NCBI GenBank assembly: GCA_002502365.1
Contig: DAOJ01000081.1
Span: 562-57,045, forward strand
Length of the DNA stretch: 56,484 nucleotides
From: Euryarchaeota archaeon UBA106
GTDB taxonomy: Archaea; Thermoplasmatota; Poseidoniia; Poseidoniales; Thalassarchaeaceae
Direction: 5' to 3'
Shown here: positions 43,732-53,700 of the stretch, one piece after another
How positions within the stretch are numbered: the first letter of the stretch is position 1
Layout of the letters: each line of letters begins with the position of its first letter
The notes under the pieces: generated by a model
Seen by the model: only the letters and a program-made list of their open reading frames with translations
What the model was told of the DNA's origin: nothing
The model's database searches: none
Program-made: the position numbers and the translations under genes

Positions 43732-44309
43732 TAGAGGTCACCTAGAACCAATCTGGGGTCGGGATAAATTTGCAAAGCCTCTTCTCGATCTCTAGGCGCT
43801 ACAACTCCTGGCATATCATGAGTTTCTGGCTCTTGATATGACAATTGAAAGTGTAGGTGAGGTTCCCAACCACCATTTTCATGATGGGCGCCCATCCAAC
43901 ATATTACATCACCAGAATTAACCTTCTGACCTACCGATTTACCCTCTATTGAAGCCGAATCAAGATGGCCATAAAGTGCCCAAATTTTTGTTCCATCCAA
44001 GATATGCTTGGTAATTACAACGTGACCATAGTCTCCATCGGCTGCATTGTATCCAAAATGAGAGATCTCACCCTCGGCGAATGCCATACAGGGAGTTCCG
44101 ACTGGCGCTCCGATATCTATCCCCATGTGTAGAAAGCGCTCTCCTGAAAATAGTTCAGTTGAATATAATCCCGGCCTCAATTCATCGTACTTCCCAACAC
44201 TATAATCAGTTTTGGGAGGAGTCCAAGTTCCTCCTGATAAATCGAGGACAGTGTAATCTTCTGGTATATCGACAACTGGATGGAAATCGTGAGAGCCCCA
44301 GTCAATCAT
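43728..44309 (-). CDS. M23-family metallopeptidase-like protein
   Basis: Seen: 193 residues. The LytM/M23 zinc site is intact: HMGIDIGAPVGTP (H-x3-D, near 82), YGHLD (near 132) and PHLHFQLS (H-x-H, near 168). No signal peptide or membrane helix is visible, so it should be cytosolic. Known: M23 enzymes cut peptidoglycan in bacteria, which archaea lack. Related domains also occur fused to aminotransferases and other cytosolic enzymes, so the substrate here is probably not murein. It precedes nothing on its own strand within 300 bp except the end of the convergent isomerase gene, and follows rmuC by 25 bp. Confidence 0.83.
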   Translation of the reverse strand: MIDWGSHDFHPVVDIPEDYTVLDLSGGTWTPPKTDYSVGKYDELRPGLYSTELFSGERFLHMGIDIGAPVGTPCMAFAEGEISHFGYNAADGDYGHVVITKHILDGTKIWALYGHLDSASIEGKSVGQKVNSGDVICWMGAHHENGGWEPHLHFQLSYQEPETHDMPGVVAPRDREEALQIYPDPRLVLGDLY

Positions 44310-44334
44310 GGTCCGCCGGTGCAGACCTAGGACA

Positions 44335-45597
44335 TCATTCCTCCTCTTCTACGCTACCTGTGTTCTCTGGAATTCGAGCAGTCCCATCAACTGTCTCAAT
44401 AACTTCCAATTTTCTTGCAGTATTGTCAGCCACTCGGAGATTTTCAAGCCTACGGCCAGCAGGAATAACTCTTCGATCGTAGGAGCCAACTGCTGAATTG
44501 TAAGCATTAGTTGCGGTATTTAGTCCGCGTCCAATCTTTGCTAAATCCTCTCCAAATTTCGCAGAACGCTCGTATAATTCTCGAGCGGCCTGCTGAATTT
44601 CTTGCGCATTCTCAGCCATCGATTGTTGTTGCCAGTATACGCTAACCGTTCGTAATAATCCGAGCAATTCTACAGGAGTTGTAATTAGGATATTTTTCCT
44701 GAAAGCGTACTCTTGCAGAGTTGGATCAATTTCGAATGCTGCTGCAAGTATTGGAGGTGCGGGAATGTACATGACCGTGAAATCAGAACCACCCATTAAA
44801 CTGGGATAATCTCTTTTCACAAGAGCATCGATGTGAACTTTCAGAGATTTCGCATGCTCTTGCATTTTCTTTTTCCTAGCATCAGGGTCTTCGAGGTCGA
44901 GGCCATCCCAATAAGCTGCTAGAGGTACCTTAGCATCAATCGGAATGTTTCCACCGTCTGGAATTTTAGCGACCATATCGACTCGACCACCACCTGCGCC
45001 AGAAGCTAAAGTGACCTCAACATCAAAATCACAATGTTCAGTCATTCCAGCCGACTCTGCTACATTTCTGAGTGAAATTTGCCCCCAGTCTCCTCTAGAT
45101 TTGCTAGACCCTCTTAATGCAGTCGAGAGTTTGACATTGGTATCTCGCAAATCAGTAGTTTGTTTGCTCAGTCCTTCGACGGTCCGCTTCAACCCCTGGT
45201 AAGCTCCCTCGCGTTCCTTCTCCATCTTGTCTGTCGATGCTTGCAATTTCTCCAAACTATCCTTGATTGGAGTCACTAAGTCCGCAACCTCCTTTCGCCG
45301 AGCATCATGATCCTTTTCAGTCTCAATTTTTTGCGCATCAAACCTTTCTCCAGCAAGTTGTAGAAGATTTACGGATGCTTTTTCATTTGCTTCGGTGGCA
45401 AAATTCCTCATCTCGGCCCTGAGTAATTCCATCGATTTAGTATGTTCTTCAGACATCACGTTTACGGAGACTTCAGCCTGTGCTAAAGCGGATTTCATTG
45501 CAAATAATTCAGCATTCATTTTCTGTTTGGATAACAGCCATCCAATGACGACTCCCAAAACAAGTCCGCCGACAAGATACGTGATTTCCAACAACAT
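44335..45597 (-). CDS. rmuC: RmuC-family DNA recombination protein
   Basis: Seen: 420 residues. An N-terminal membrane helix (LVGGLVLGVVIGWLLS) is followed by a long coiled coil (about 30-150). The conserved RmuC core then has GDWGQISLRNVAESAGM (near 168), VDMVAKIPDG with PIDAKVPLAAYWD (near 212) and FTVMYIPAPPILAAAFE (near 275). NILITTPVELLGLLRTVSVYW follows near 305. The fold is a restriction-endonuclease-like nuclease in which KVPL is near the active site. Known: RmuC limits inversions at short inverted repeats in E. coli; its biochemistry is unclear. A TATTTAAA box at 45621-45628 lies about 27 bp upstream of the ATG, implying a leaderless mRNA. Confidence 0.92.
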   Translation of the reverse strand: MLLEITYLVGGLVLGVVIGWLLSKQKMNAELFAMKSALAQAEVSVNVMSEEHTKSMELLRAEMRNFATEANEKASVNLLQLAGERFDAQKIETEKDHDARRKEVADLVTPIKDSLEKLQASTDKMEKEREGAYQGLKRTVEGLSKQTTDLRDTNVKLSTALRGSSKSRGDWGQISLRNVAESAGMTEHCDFDVEVTLASGAGGGRVDMVAKIPDGGNIPIDAKVPLAAYWDGLDLEDPDARKKKMQEHAKSLKVHIDALVKRDYPSLMGGSDFTVMYIPAPPILAAAFEIDPTLQEYAFRKNILITTPVELLGLLRTVSVYWQQQSMAENAQEIQQAARELYERSAKFGEDLAKIGRGLNTATNAYNSAVGSYDRRVIPAGRRLENLRVADNTARKLEVIETVDGTARIPENTGSVEEEE

Positions 45598-45620
45598 GTC
45601 AATTAACTAAAACTCGAGGG

Positions 45621-45629
45621 TATTTAAAC
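45621..45629 (-). promoter_or_regulatory. TATA box of rmuC
   Basis: Minus strand GTTTAAATA is centred about 28 bp upstream of the rmuC ATG, predicting transcription from a few bases before the start codon. Confidence 0.55.
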
Positions 45630-45710
45630 AATCATTGCGAACATGCGTAATTATTGTCCTAAGAATTCGAAACAGTACTCTTTAGGGAGCCTGTTTGATA
45701 GGGGATACTA

Positions 45711-46811
45711 ATGGATTCCTACGGGAGGGTGCGCTGTGCAATTCTCGGCGCAACAGGAATAGTCGCCCAACGGTTCTTTCAGAGACTTCAGTTTCATCCT
45801 TGGCTCGAACCGGTGGCAGTAGTCGGCTCTCCAGAAACCGCGGGAACTTCTCACGATGATTGCTTATGGAGTCTCGACGAAGAAAGACCTCCTCCCTCTG
45901 GACTAACAATTGGGGGATTGGAAAACATTCCTTCATTGATTGAGGATTTTAGAAATTTAGGTGTTCGGATTATTTTCTCAGCACTTCCCGATGAACCGGC
46001 CGAAAGGGTAGAGCGAAATTTGGCTGCTGCAGGTTTTCTGGTAGTGTCTCATGCACAGATCCATAGATTATTCCCTAATATTCCCTTGATTGTTCCTGAA
46101 GTAAATTTTAGGGATTTAAAATTACTAGAAAAGCAATTTGATACGGCTGATGGCAGACTCATTTCGTGCAGTAATTGTACAGTTGCTCCAATAGCAATTA
46201 CACTCGCTCCACTCATGAAAATTTGTAGTATATCCTCAGTTAGAATAGCCACTGAACAAGCACTTTCAGGCGGAGGGCGAAAATTACTTGCGAAGGCACA
46301 TTCTGGAGAAGTAATTGCTAGTGAAATCCCTGGAGAGGCTGAGTCTGTAGTAAACGAATTAACTAAGATTCTATCCTCGGATTTTCCTATTGAAGCTGAA
46401 TGTAAGAGAGTAACTCGAGACCATGGGCACTATGCTAGAATAGAAGTCGAATTCGAAGATTCAATTAGTGCTCACCAAGTTATTCATTCTTGGCAAGAGT
46501 CTACTACACGCGGCCAGGAATTGAACCTTCCATCGGCTCCCAGTAGGCCGATTGTCTTTGTTGATGGAGAATTACATCACGACCATCGTTGGGCCGGTGT
46601 AGAGGTTGCTGATCACCCTGGACAAGATCTGAAGGCCGCAATGTCAGTAGCGGTAGGTGAGGTAGAGGTCGAAGGCTCAAATCTGAGATATTCGACAATG
46701 GCTGATAACACAATTCGTGGCGCAGCAGGTTACTCAGTTTTACTAGTTGAACAATTGTTAGCGGACGGGCTTCTTCATGACAATAACACCATACTAGCAG
46801 GGGATTTCTGA
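45711..46811 (+). CDS. asd: Aspartate-semialdehyde dehydrogenase
   Basis: Function: reduces aspartyl phosphate to aspartate semialdehyde, the branch to lysine, threonine and methionine. Seen: 366 residues. The Rossmann motif is AILGATGIVAQRF (residues 10-22), the catalytic Cys is in ISCSNCTVAP (near 155), and the substrate-binding region follows with EQALSGGGRKLL. The catalytic His lies in RDHGHYARIEV (near 240). This is the archaeal/fungal-type enzyme. In the 113 bp upstream, GTAATTATT at 45650-45658 could be a TATA element; the rest holds only a loose dyad (CCTAA with TTAGG). The METTL5-like gene follows closely. Confidence 0.94.
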   Translation: MDSYGRVRCAILGATGIVAQRFFQRLQFHPWLEPVAVVGSPETAGTSHDDCLWSLDEERPPPSGLTIGGLENIPSLIEDFRNLGVRIIFSALPDEPAERVERNLAAAGFLVVSHAQIHRLFPNIPLIVPEVNFRDLKLLEKQFDTADGRLISCSNCTVAPIAITLAPLMKICSISSVRIATEQALSGGGRKLLAKAHSGEVIASEIPGEAESVVNELTKILSSDFPIEAECKRVTRDHGHYARIEVEFEDSISAHQVIHSWQESTTRGQELNLPSAPSRPIVFVDGELHHDHRWAGVEVADHPGQDLKAAMSVAVGEVEVEGSNLRYSTMADNTIRGAAGYSVLLVEQLLADGLLHDNNTILAGDF

Positions 46812-46847
46812 CCGCACACGCCAATAGGCTGACCTCCATCGGAGTTC

Positions 46848-47462
46848 GTGCGACAACGGCAACTAGCCATGCTGCTTTCCTCTCTTCCTGCTCATCCCTG
46901 TGGAAGGCTTGAGTTAGAACAATATTCTACGCCGGGAGATATAGCAGCATCTTGGTTAAGTCAAATAGCAACATTTGGCGATATGACTTCTGATTCAACT
47001 ATTGTAGACCTAGGTGCTGGAAACGGGGTGCTTGGAATAGGCGCTGCTCTGATGGGAATAGAACAAGTGCTTTTGATTGAATTGGATGAAGATGCCTGTA
47101 ACAGCGCCTTCCAATCGATCGAACAGGCGGGTGTTACAGAAAATGTCGAGATTGTGATGAAAAATGTCGATGAGAATTTAGATCTATCCGGTGTAGATTT
47201 GATAATTTCTAACCCGCCTTGGGGAACACAGGTCGCTAAATCAGATCGCCCTTTTTTTGATACAGTCGTTCGTTCTAATGCCATTTGTCACCTTATGCAC
47301 AGTGCCAAAGCAACTCATATTGAGCCTTATTTTGAATCCAAAGGATGGACCGTTAACCGATATTGGGAAACTGAATTTCCTCTCCCTGCGGTCTATGCTC
47401 ACCACTCTAGTCGTCGAGGAAGGACAAAGGTTGCATTCTGGAGATTAAAGCCTCCTGAATAA
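46848..47462 (+). CDS. METTL5-like rRNA adenine N6-methyltransferase
   Basis: Seen: 204 residues. N-terminal QLAMLLSSLPAHP then LELEQYSTPGDIAASWL is the family lead-in. The SAM-binding motif is VDLGAGNGVLGIGA (near 53) and the catalytic motif is NPPWGTQ (near 124), an amino-methylase motif. The C-terminus is a single strand-helix unit. Known: METTL5 makes one m6A in eukaryotic 18S rRNA, and archaea carry close homologues expected to modify rRNA. GTG 46848 has GGAG just upstream and keeps the helix before LEQYSTP; ATG 46869 would cut it. It is probably cotranscribed with asd (36-bp gap). Confidence 0.87.
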   Translation: MRQRQLAMLLSSLPAHPCGRLELEQYSTPGDIAASWLSQIATFGDMTSDSTIVDLGAGNGVLGIGAALMGIEQVLLIELDEDACNSAFQSIEQAGVTENVEIVMKNVDENLDLSGVDLIISNPPWGTQVAKSDRPFFDTVVRSNAICHLMHSAKATHIEPYFESKGWTVNRYWETEFPLPAVYAHHSSRRGRTKVAFWRLKPPE

Positions 47463-47481
47463 TTGATTTTATTTTCAATTA

Positions 47482-47498
47482 GCCGTGCTACGCACGGC
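47482..47498 (+). promoter_or_regulatory. Perfect hairpin upstream of the Csl4 fusion gene
   Basis: GCCGTGC-TAC-GCACGGC (7-bp arms, 3-nt loop) lies 19 bp after the methylase stop and 38 bp before the csl4 ATG. Its centre is about 20 bp downstream of a TATA-like ATTTTATTTT (47466-47475). It may be a terminator for the gene before or an element at the csl4 transcription start. Confidence 0.45.
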
Positions 47499-47536
47499 CG
47501 GACCGTTCATAGGGAGTAGTTCGGTCGCCGGCCACG

Positions 47537-48805
47537 ATGAGTGCTACAACTGGGGACTTTGTCACACCAGGAAATCAAGTAGAAGTGCCATCAGGCACCG
47601 CAATTGGTTCCGGACTTTCAGAGACCGATGTTGGTGCAATTGCACTGGTCAGTGGGACGATAATTTCGGATGGGGAGATAATCTCGATAAAATCAAATCG
47701 TCCCAATACCAATTCTCCAGAAATTGGAGATGAGGTTATCGCAGAAGTTGTCAAATTAATGCCTAAAGTGGCAATGATTCGTATTTTACACACTGAAAAA
47801 GAAGGTGGACACAGAGACTTGATTGCTGACGATTTATTCGCGGATATCTTCGTTACTGAAATTGTCGATAGATTCCTACCTTCACCAGGGGATGCAATGC
47901 GAACTAGGGATTTGATTCGAGCTAGAATAACACAATTGGAACCTAACTTGAAAGCGAGTACACGCGGCTCCCCTGAATTAGGAGTCTTATGGGCAATTTG
48001 TCCCGCTTGTGGAAATGAATTGACAACATCTGGGAAGAAACAAGATTTCAATGTGACATGTAATAGATGCGATTATTCTGGATACAGAGCATTATCCAAT
48101 GGTTTTGGCCACGGTCATACTCTCGGTGAGGATATACAGGATTTGAATAGGGCAGGGGAAAGATGGTCTGCGGAAGCTGAAGGCAATCTTGGTCATGAAG
48201 GTGCTAGACCGTATCTTTCTCCTATGGCTGACCATCGTCGTGGGCCTAACCACAAGGCTTCACCCGCAGCAGTGAGGATGCGTTCTGCAATTACCGGAAA
48301 AGGAGGCTCAGGCGGCCGTCAACGCATCAAGCATGAGTGTAAGTGTACACTTTGTGGAACCGATACTACAGTTCCATTTGAGCCCACACCAGGTAAGCCA
48401 ATCCGATGCAAGGATTGCATGGATAAGGTGAATGACGGTAAGGCAACCAAGGAAGAACTCGCAGCAGAAAGAGAAGTTCTTACCAAAGCTCGTTCACAGG
48501 CAGCAGAGGCAGCGGGAATCAAACTCTTTGTTGCAAGACTTTCCTTTGATGCGAGTGAGGAAGACGTCAGGAATCTATTTTCCACCCACGGGGAAATAAC
48601 AGAATGCAGCATTGCAAAGGACAGAGACACAGGAAAGTCTCGAGGATTTGCTTTCGTTAAATTTGCTAGTCGGAAAGCCGGTGAAAAGGCGATCAAGGAA
48701 CTTGATGGAGCCGAAATTCATGGAAGAAAAATTAGCGTTCAAGAATCTAATGATGGCGGCGATCGACGCCGTGGAAAAGGAAATCGAAATCGCAATCGCC
48801 GATAG
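47537..48805 (+). CDS. csl4: Exosome subunit Csl4 fused to a second zinc-binding motif and an RRM domain
   Basis: Seen: 422 residues in one frame. Residues 1-190 are Csl4: N-terminal GDFVTPGNQVEVPSGTA, an S1-like domain (about 60-140) and a zinc ribbon with CPACGNEL and CNRCDYSG (about 155-178). Residues 195-260 are a Gly/His/Arg-rich linker. A second Cys4 motif, CTLCGTDTTVPF with CKDCMD (about 270-293), is followed by a helix. Residues 327-402 form an RRM with RNP2 LFVARLS and RNP1 KSRGFAFVKF. A basic tail (DRRRGKGNRNRNRR) ends the protein. Known: archaeal Csl4 caps the RNA-degrading exosome and is about 180-200 residues. The C-terminal half is inferred to recruit RNA. Confidence 0.87.
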   Translation: MSATTGDFVTPGNQVEVPSGTAIGSGLSETDVGAIALVSGTIISDGEIISIKSNRPNTNSPEIGDEVIAEVVKLMPKVAMIRILHTEKEGGHRDLIADDLFADIFVTEIVDRFLPSPGDAMRTRDLIRARITQLEPNLKASTRGSPELGVLWAICPACGNELTTSGKKQDFNVTCNRCDYSGYRALSNGFGHGHTLGEDIQDLNRAGERWSAEAEGNLGHEGARPYLSPMADHRRGPNHKASPAAVRMRSAITGKGGSGGRQRIKHECKCTLCGTDTTVPFEPTPGKPIRCKDCMDKVNDGKATKEELAAEREVLTKARSQAAEAAGIKLFVARLSFDASEEDVRNLFSTHGEITECSIAKDRDTGKSRGFAFVKFASRKAGEKAIKELDGAEIHGRKISVQESNDGGDRRRGKGNRNRNRR

Positions 48806-48846
48806 AGGATAATTTCCCAATATATCGACTCTTGACTAGCGAAGTC

Positions 48847-50667
48847 GTGAAGACCAAACAGCAATTCGAACACTCGAGGGTTTGGATGGAAGGCTGGTTG
48901 GTCCTTGATGGATATGAGGATGAGCCCGCTGCTTTTGGGGTTCCAAATTATCTTGGATTCCATATCAGATATATCTGTGGAGTGCTTGAATCCAGAGGGT
49001 TAGAATACACATATATGACAATTGATGAGTGGAGGCTGCAACATAAACAAAAACTGACCAATTCCTCGGATAGAGAAATACTGAAAAAACAACTCTCCGA
49101 ACTTGACGGTGCTGTAGTTTTAGCAGGTGCAATAGTACCTGGTAAGTACGTTCGCGGAACTCCTATTTCACGTAGAGAATTGGATGAATTTCTTTCGATA
49201 TTTCCAAGTGAGCAACCAGTTCTCACAGGTGGCTGGGCAATTCGTCATTGGCGTTATGATGGCTGGATGCCCCTGCGAACTGAATTATTTTGCGCAGTTC
49301 AGGATACAGATGCCACCTTGGACTATTTCCTAAGCACAGGGGAGTGGTCTCACAAGCGAAGAACAAGTGACCAGTGGAATACTTGGGCGAAAGCAGGAGC
49401 CGAAGGAAAATGTGTCACAAATCATCCCGATTTAATCACCGAAGATGGTCGTCCTGGACCCCTCACTTATGAGGTTGAACTGTATCAAGGCTGTGTGAGG
49501 TACAAACGGGGTTGCAAATTCTGTATTGAGCCAAAGAAAGGAATTCCTATTTTTAGGGACGAAAATGATGTAATTACTGAAATTACCACGGCTCTGGACA
49601 ATGGAGTAAATCACGTCAGAATCGGAGGCGCCACTGACATCTATACCTACAAGGCCGAAGGTGTTGTAGAATTAGAATACCCAATCCCTGATCCAGAACC
49701 GATTGCCAAAGTGCTACATGGATTAAGGGAAGATGAAAGATTGGACATACTGCATGTCGATAATGCAAATCCTTCGATTATTGCCGAGAATTTAGAACCC
49801 GCATCTGAAATAACTAGAACTTTGGTTTCTACTTTATCTGATGGAGCAGTACTCTCATTTGGACTCGAATCGGCTGACCCGCTGGTTCATCAGGAAAATT
49901 GGCTTAATTGCAATTCGGCACAACTCAAGATTGCTATTCGTCACATCAATGAATATGGTAGAGAACGTGGTCGACGAGGACTGCCGAAATTATTGCCAGG
50001 GCTCAATTTCATTGCCGGCTTAAATGGAGAAACAGAGAGCTCCTATGGGATCAATATGCAATTACTTGATAGCCTTCGATCAGAAGGTCTATGGCTCCGC
50101 CGAATAAACATCAGACAGGTCGAAGGATTAGGGTTCCAAGAAATCCCTCAAGATACATTTCAAGAATTCAAGAATAGTGTGCGAGAGGAAATTGACAAAC
50201 CACTGTTAAAAGAAATGTTTCCAATCGGAACTGAACTCAAAGGAGTCTGGTGGGAAGCCCATGATGATCGAATCAGAAGACCTGAACAGGTTTTGCAAAA
50301 AATCCACAGAGATGCTTCGATTTATGGCAGTTCAGGAATTACTTTTGGCAGACAGATTGGTGCCTATCCAATATTGGTAGGTACACCATATCAAATCCCT
50401 CTAGAAACAAAATCTGACATCATAGTAACAGGGCATGGAATGAGAAGCATAAGTGGAGTTGAATCCGGATTATCGATTAACACCGCCACTCAATCTCAGC
50501 TTGAAGCAATACCTGGAATCGGTAGCAAAGCAGCATGGCGTATTGTCTCAAATCGGGCAAAGTCATCTAGAAATTCTCATGAGCCTGCTTTCTCAGACGT
50601 AGAAGAGGCATTAACAGAAGTTGGAGTACAGTCCTACGGACTGGCCTCAAAGGTCCTGAAGCTATGA
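48847..50667 (+). CDS. Archaeal radical SAM protein with C-terminal helix-hairpin-helix
   Basis: Seen: about 606 residues. N-terminal WLVLDGYEDEPAAFGVPNYL and the B12-domain-like TGGWAIRHWRYDGW precede the cluster motif CVRYKRGCKFC (near 220). Its spacing is C-x6-C-x2-C rather than the classical C-x3-C-x2-C. RIGGATDIYTY and SFGLESADP follow the barrel. The last 65 residues contain INTATQSQLEAIPGIGSKAA, a helix-hairpin-helix. Known: this matches a radical SAM family found mainly in archaea (MJ1487-like) with no settled reaction; the HhH suggests nucleic-acid contact. GTG 48847 is chosen because TATA-like TATAT at 48820-48825 lies 25 bp upstream; TTG 48832 and ATG 48886 remain possible. Confidence 0.8.
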   Translation: MKTKQQFEHSRVWMEGWLVLDGYEDEPAAFGVPNYLGFHIRYICGVLESRGLEYTYMTIDEWRLQHKQKLTNSSDREILKKQLSELDGAVVLAGAIVPGKYVRGTPISRRELDEFLSIFPSEQPVLTGGWAIRHWRYDGWMPLRTELFCAVQDTDATLDYFLSTGEWSHKRRTSDQWNTWAKAGAEGKCVTNHPDLITEDGRPGPLTYEVELYQGCVRYKRGCKFCIEPKKGIPIFRDENDVITEITTALDNGVNHVRIGGATDIYTYKAEGVVELEYPIPDPEPIAKVLHGLREDERLDILHVDNANPSIIAENLEPASEITRTLVSTLSDGAVLSFGLESADPLVHQENWLNCNSAQLKIAIRHINEYGRERGRRGLPKLLPGLNFIAGLNGETESSYGINMQLLDSLRSEGLWLRRINIRQVEGLGFQEIPQDTFQEFKNSVREEIDKPLLKEMFPIGTELKGVWWEAHDDRIRRPEQVLQKIHRDASIYGSSGITFGRQIGAYPILVGTPYQIPLETKSDIIVTGHGMRSISGVESGLSINTATQSQLEAIPGIGSKAAWRIVSNRAKSSRNSHEPAFSDVEEALTEVGVQSYGLASKVLKL

Positions 50668-50723
50668 TGCAACCCGTTCAGGCAGAGGTAATAGTCATAA
50701 TCTCTGCAAGTACGCCGAGACAT

Positions 50724-53700
50724 ATGCAGAATACTGAATCGAAGAGAATCATTGCTCTGGGGGTTTGCTTTTTATTTCTGGCCGTACCAATATGGGGTTT
50801 TCTTTCTGATACAGATACAGAAATTGTAGATTTGAGTGAAACTAAGGAACAACACTTCACGAATACCGGTTCTTCGTCAATTAACATCAATGGTTCAGAA
50901 GCGAGTTCAATTTTTTCAAATTCAGTATTGGATGTGACAAATACCGGCCCATTGGTTATTCTCAATAATGGAACTTCAGTGAAATGGTCAGAAGGAAATC
51001 CAATCTACACTGAGGGTTCGTTAATTTCAACCTCAGGTAGGTGTTCCATATTGTCAAATTATTCAGTTTTCTGTTCCGGCTCAAATAATTACGGACAGCT
51101 TGGTTTGGGAAATAATGGCATAACAGAAGGATATGTTTCTTTAACCCAAGAAGCAATTGTTGTGGATGAAGGAAAAGACCACACCTGCGCCATATTAATT
51201 GACGCTAGCCTTTGGTGCTGGGGTCGAAATCATGAAGGGCAAATCGGAGACAATACTACTGTAAATCGAGCCTCGCCGGTGCAGATTGACCTTGGGTCCG
51301 GAATTGATGCAGTTGCAGTTTCAGCAGGTGATGACTACACTTGTGCATTAACCCACACAGGAGATGTCATGTGTTGGGGGCTGAATGTAAGAGGGCAACT
51401 TGGAGATGGAACCACCAATAATTCACTCGTTCCCACCTTATCTAATCACTCCACAAACCTTCGAGCAGTATCCCTTATCACAGCAGGAAGAACCACTTGT
51501 GTTTTATTCCAAAACGGTTCTGTTGGCTGTTGGGGAAGTAAATTTACTGTTTTCTCAGATAATGGCCCTGTAACTTCTAATCTTCACCTAATAAATCTTG
51601 GAGATAATGTGACTGCAAATATGATTGATGGTGTTGGTGACCATACCTGTGTCGTCACCAACAATGGATCAATGCAATGTTGGGGGATAAATACCAATGG
51701 ACAGCTAGGGGATGGAACCTGTTCCTCTACCATAGAAACTAATTGTACAGCGGAGAACATTTTTCCCGGAGAAGGAAATTCTCCAGTTAATGTTAATTTT
51801 AGTGCTGGATTAACTGTTATTTCAGCGGCTACTGGCCCCCACTCAACCTGTGTCTTAATGTCTGATGATTCCTTGCAATGCTGGGGCGCTCAATCGGGTG
51901 AATTTGATAATACAACAAAATCAAAAATCAACCCCTACCAATTGTTATTTACAGATGGCACCAATGTCGCTTACTCAGATCAAGATTTAGATGGGGACGG
52001 TATTCGCAATATCTTCGATACCCATCAGTCTGGAGATACAGATGGTGATGGCACTCTAGATTCTGATGATAGCGACCCTAACAATCCGGCTAGGTGGTTA
52101 GATTGCTCCGAGGGAAAATTTGGAAGGCTTGCGTGTAATGATACAGATCCAGGCCATTACTCTACTGGAGGCTTAATTCAAATTGAATGCGAGCCAGGAA
52201 CTTTCCAACCATTTATTGCTCAATCGAACTGTTTTGATTCCTCTGCGGGCTATTATGTTGATTTATTTGCCTCAGTATCACAAACTCCCTGCGAAAGTGG
52301 ACATTACAATATGGAACTAGGTCAATCATCCTGTATTGCCTCTGCCCCAGGTTCCTATGTTAGTCCAAATATGGGTGATGCTGGCGATACGAGCGATACA
52401 GCAGTACCATTGTCTTTGATGAGTGCTAATTACACGGGTAATTTCGAAGGTAATTCGGACAGTACCGACGTATTTTTCCTAAATTTATCAAGGAATAATT
52501 GGTTCATAGCAAATCTAACTTCTCCAGCTGGAAAAAACTTTGATATCGAATTATTGAATACATCATTCCATGTGATTGACTTTTCCAATACAAGTAACAC
52601 TCATGATGAGGTCTCGACAATTTCTTCAAACAATTCGACAGGAATATACTTTATTCGGATAACATATTCCTCTGGATTCAACGGCTCAGACGATTACAAT
52701 TTAGTTATTGAAGTGAAATCTACAGATGAAAACTCAACATCAATAGGTTCTACATCTATTCACGTTAACGCCGAGCAGGCACTTTATTCCACACCCTGTG
52801 CTCCAGGTTCCTGGCAAGATCAGGAAGCTTCATCCTCCTGTAACCAAGCCTCACCAGGGCATTATGTATACGGCTCTGGAGCAACTTCTCAGAATCAATG
52901 TGCTGCTGGTTATTTCCAAACTAATTCTGGACAAACCGGTTGTACGATTGCCTCTTTAGGTTTTTACGTGCCTCAAGCGGGTTCTACAAATCAAATTGCC
53001 GCTGGTGTAGGGCATTATGTTAATTCAACAGGTTCATCCGGACAAACCTCCTGTTCAATAGGAACTTATCAACCATCATCTGCCCAAACAACATGTTTTG
53101 CGGCAAACCCTGGGTATTATGTTCCTACAACTGGCCAGGCGAATCAAACAATTTGTAGCGTAGGGACTTATCAGCCTGATTCAGGTCAAAGGATTTGTTT
53201 GGAAGCAGATGCTGGACATTATGTTCCAATTCAAGGTGCAACGAATCAAACCCAATGCTATCTGGGAACCTTCCAGCCCTATGGTGGACAGTGGTCGTGC
53301 ACGGATGCTGCCCCGGGACACTTTGTTGCCACGAATGCTTCAATTTCTCAGACTGCATGTTCACAAGGAGAATATCAACCATTAAGTGGTCAGACTAGTT
53401 GTCTTCAAACATCTTCTGGGTATTATACAAATATACCCGGTTCAGCAAATCAACAACCATGTCTTCCAGGTTACTATCAGCCTCTAACCGGTCAATCAGG
53501 TTGTAATGGGGCTGAACCTGGTTTTTACGTTGAAAACCAAGCCTCAATTTCTCAAACAGCATGCTTAGCTGGTTCATATAATCCATTTGCTCTTGCTACT
53601 CAAGCCAGCGATTGTATGCTCGCAGATTTCGGTCATTTTGTTCCTTTACCCGGGTCTATTGGACAAATAGAATGCAATCCAGGTAATTTTTCTGCAAATT

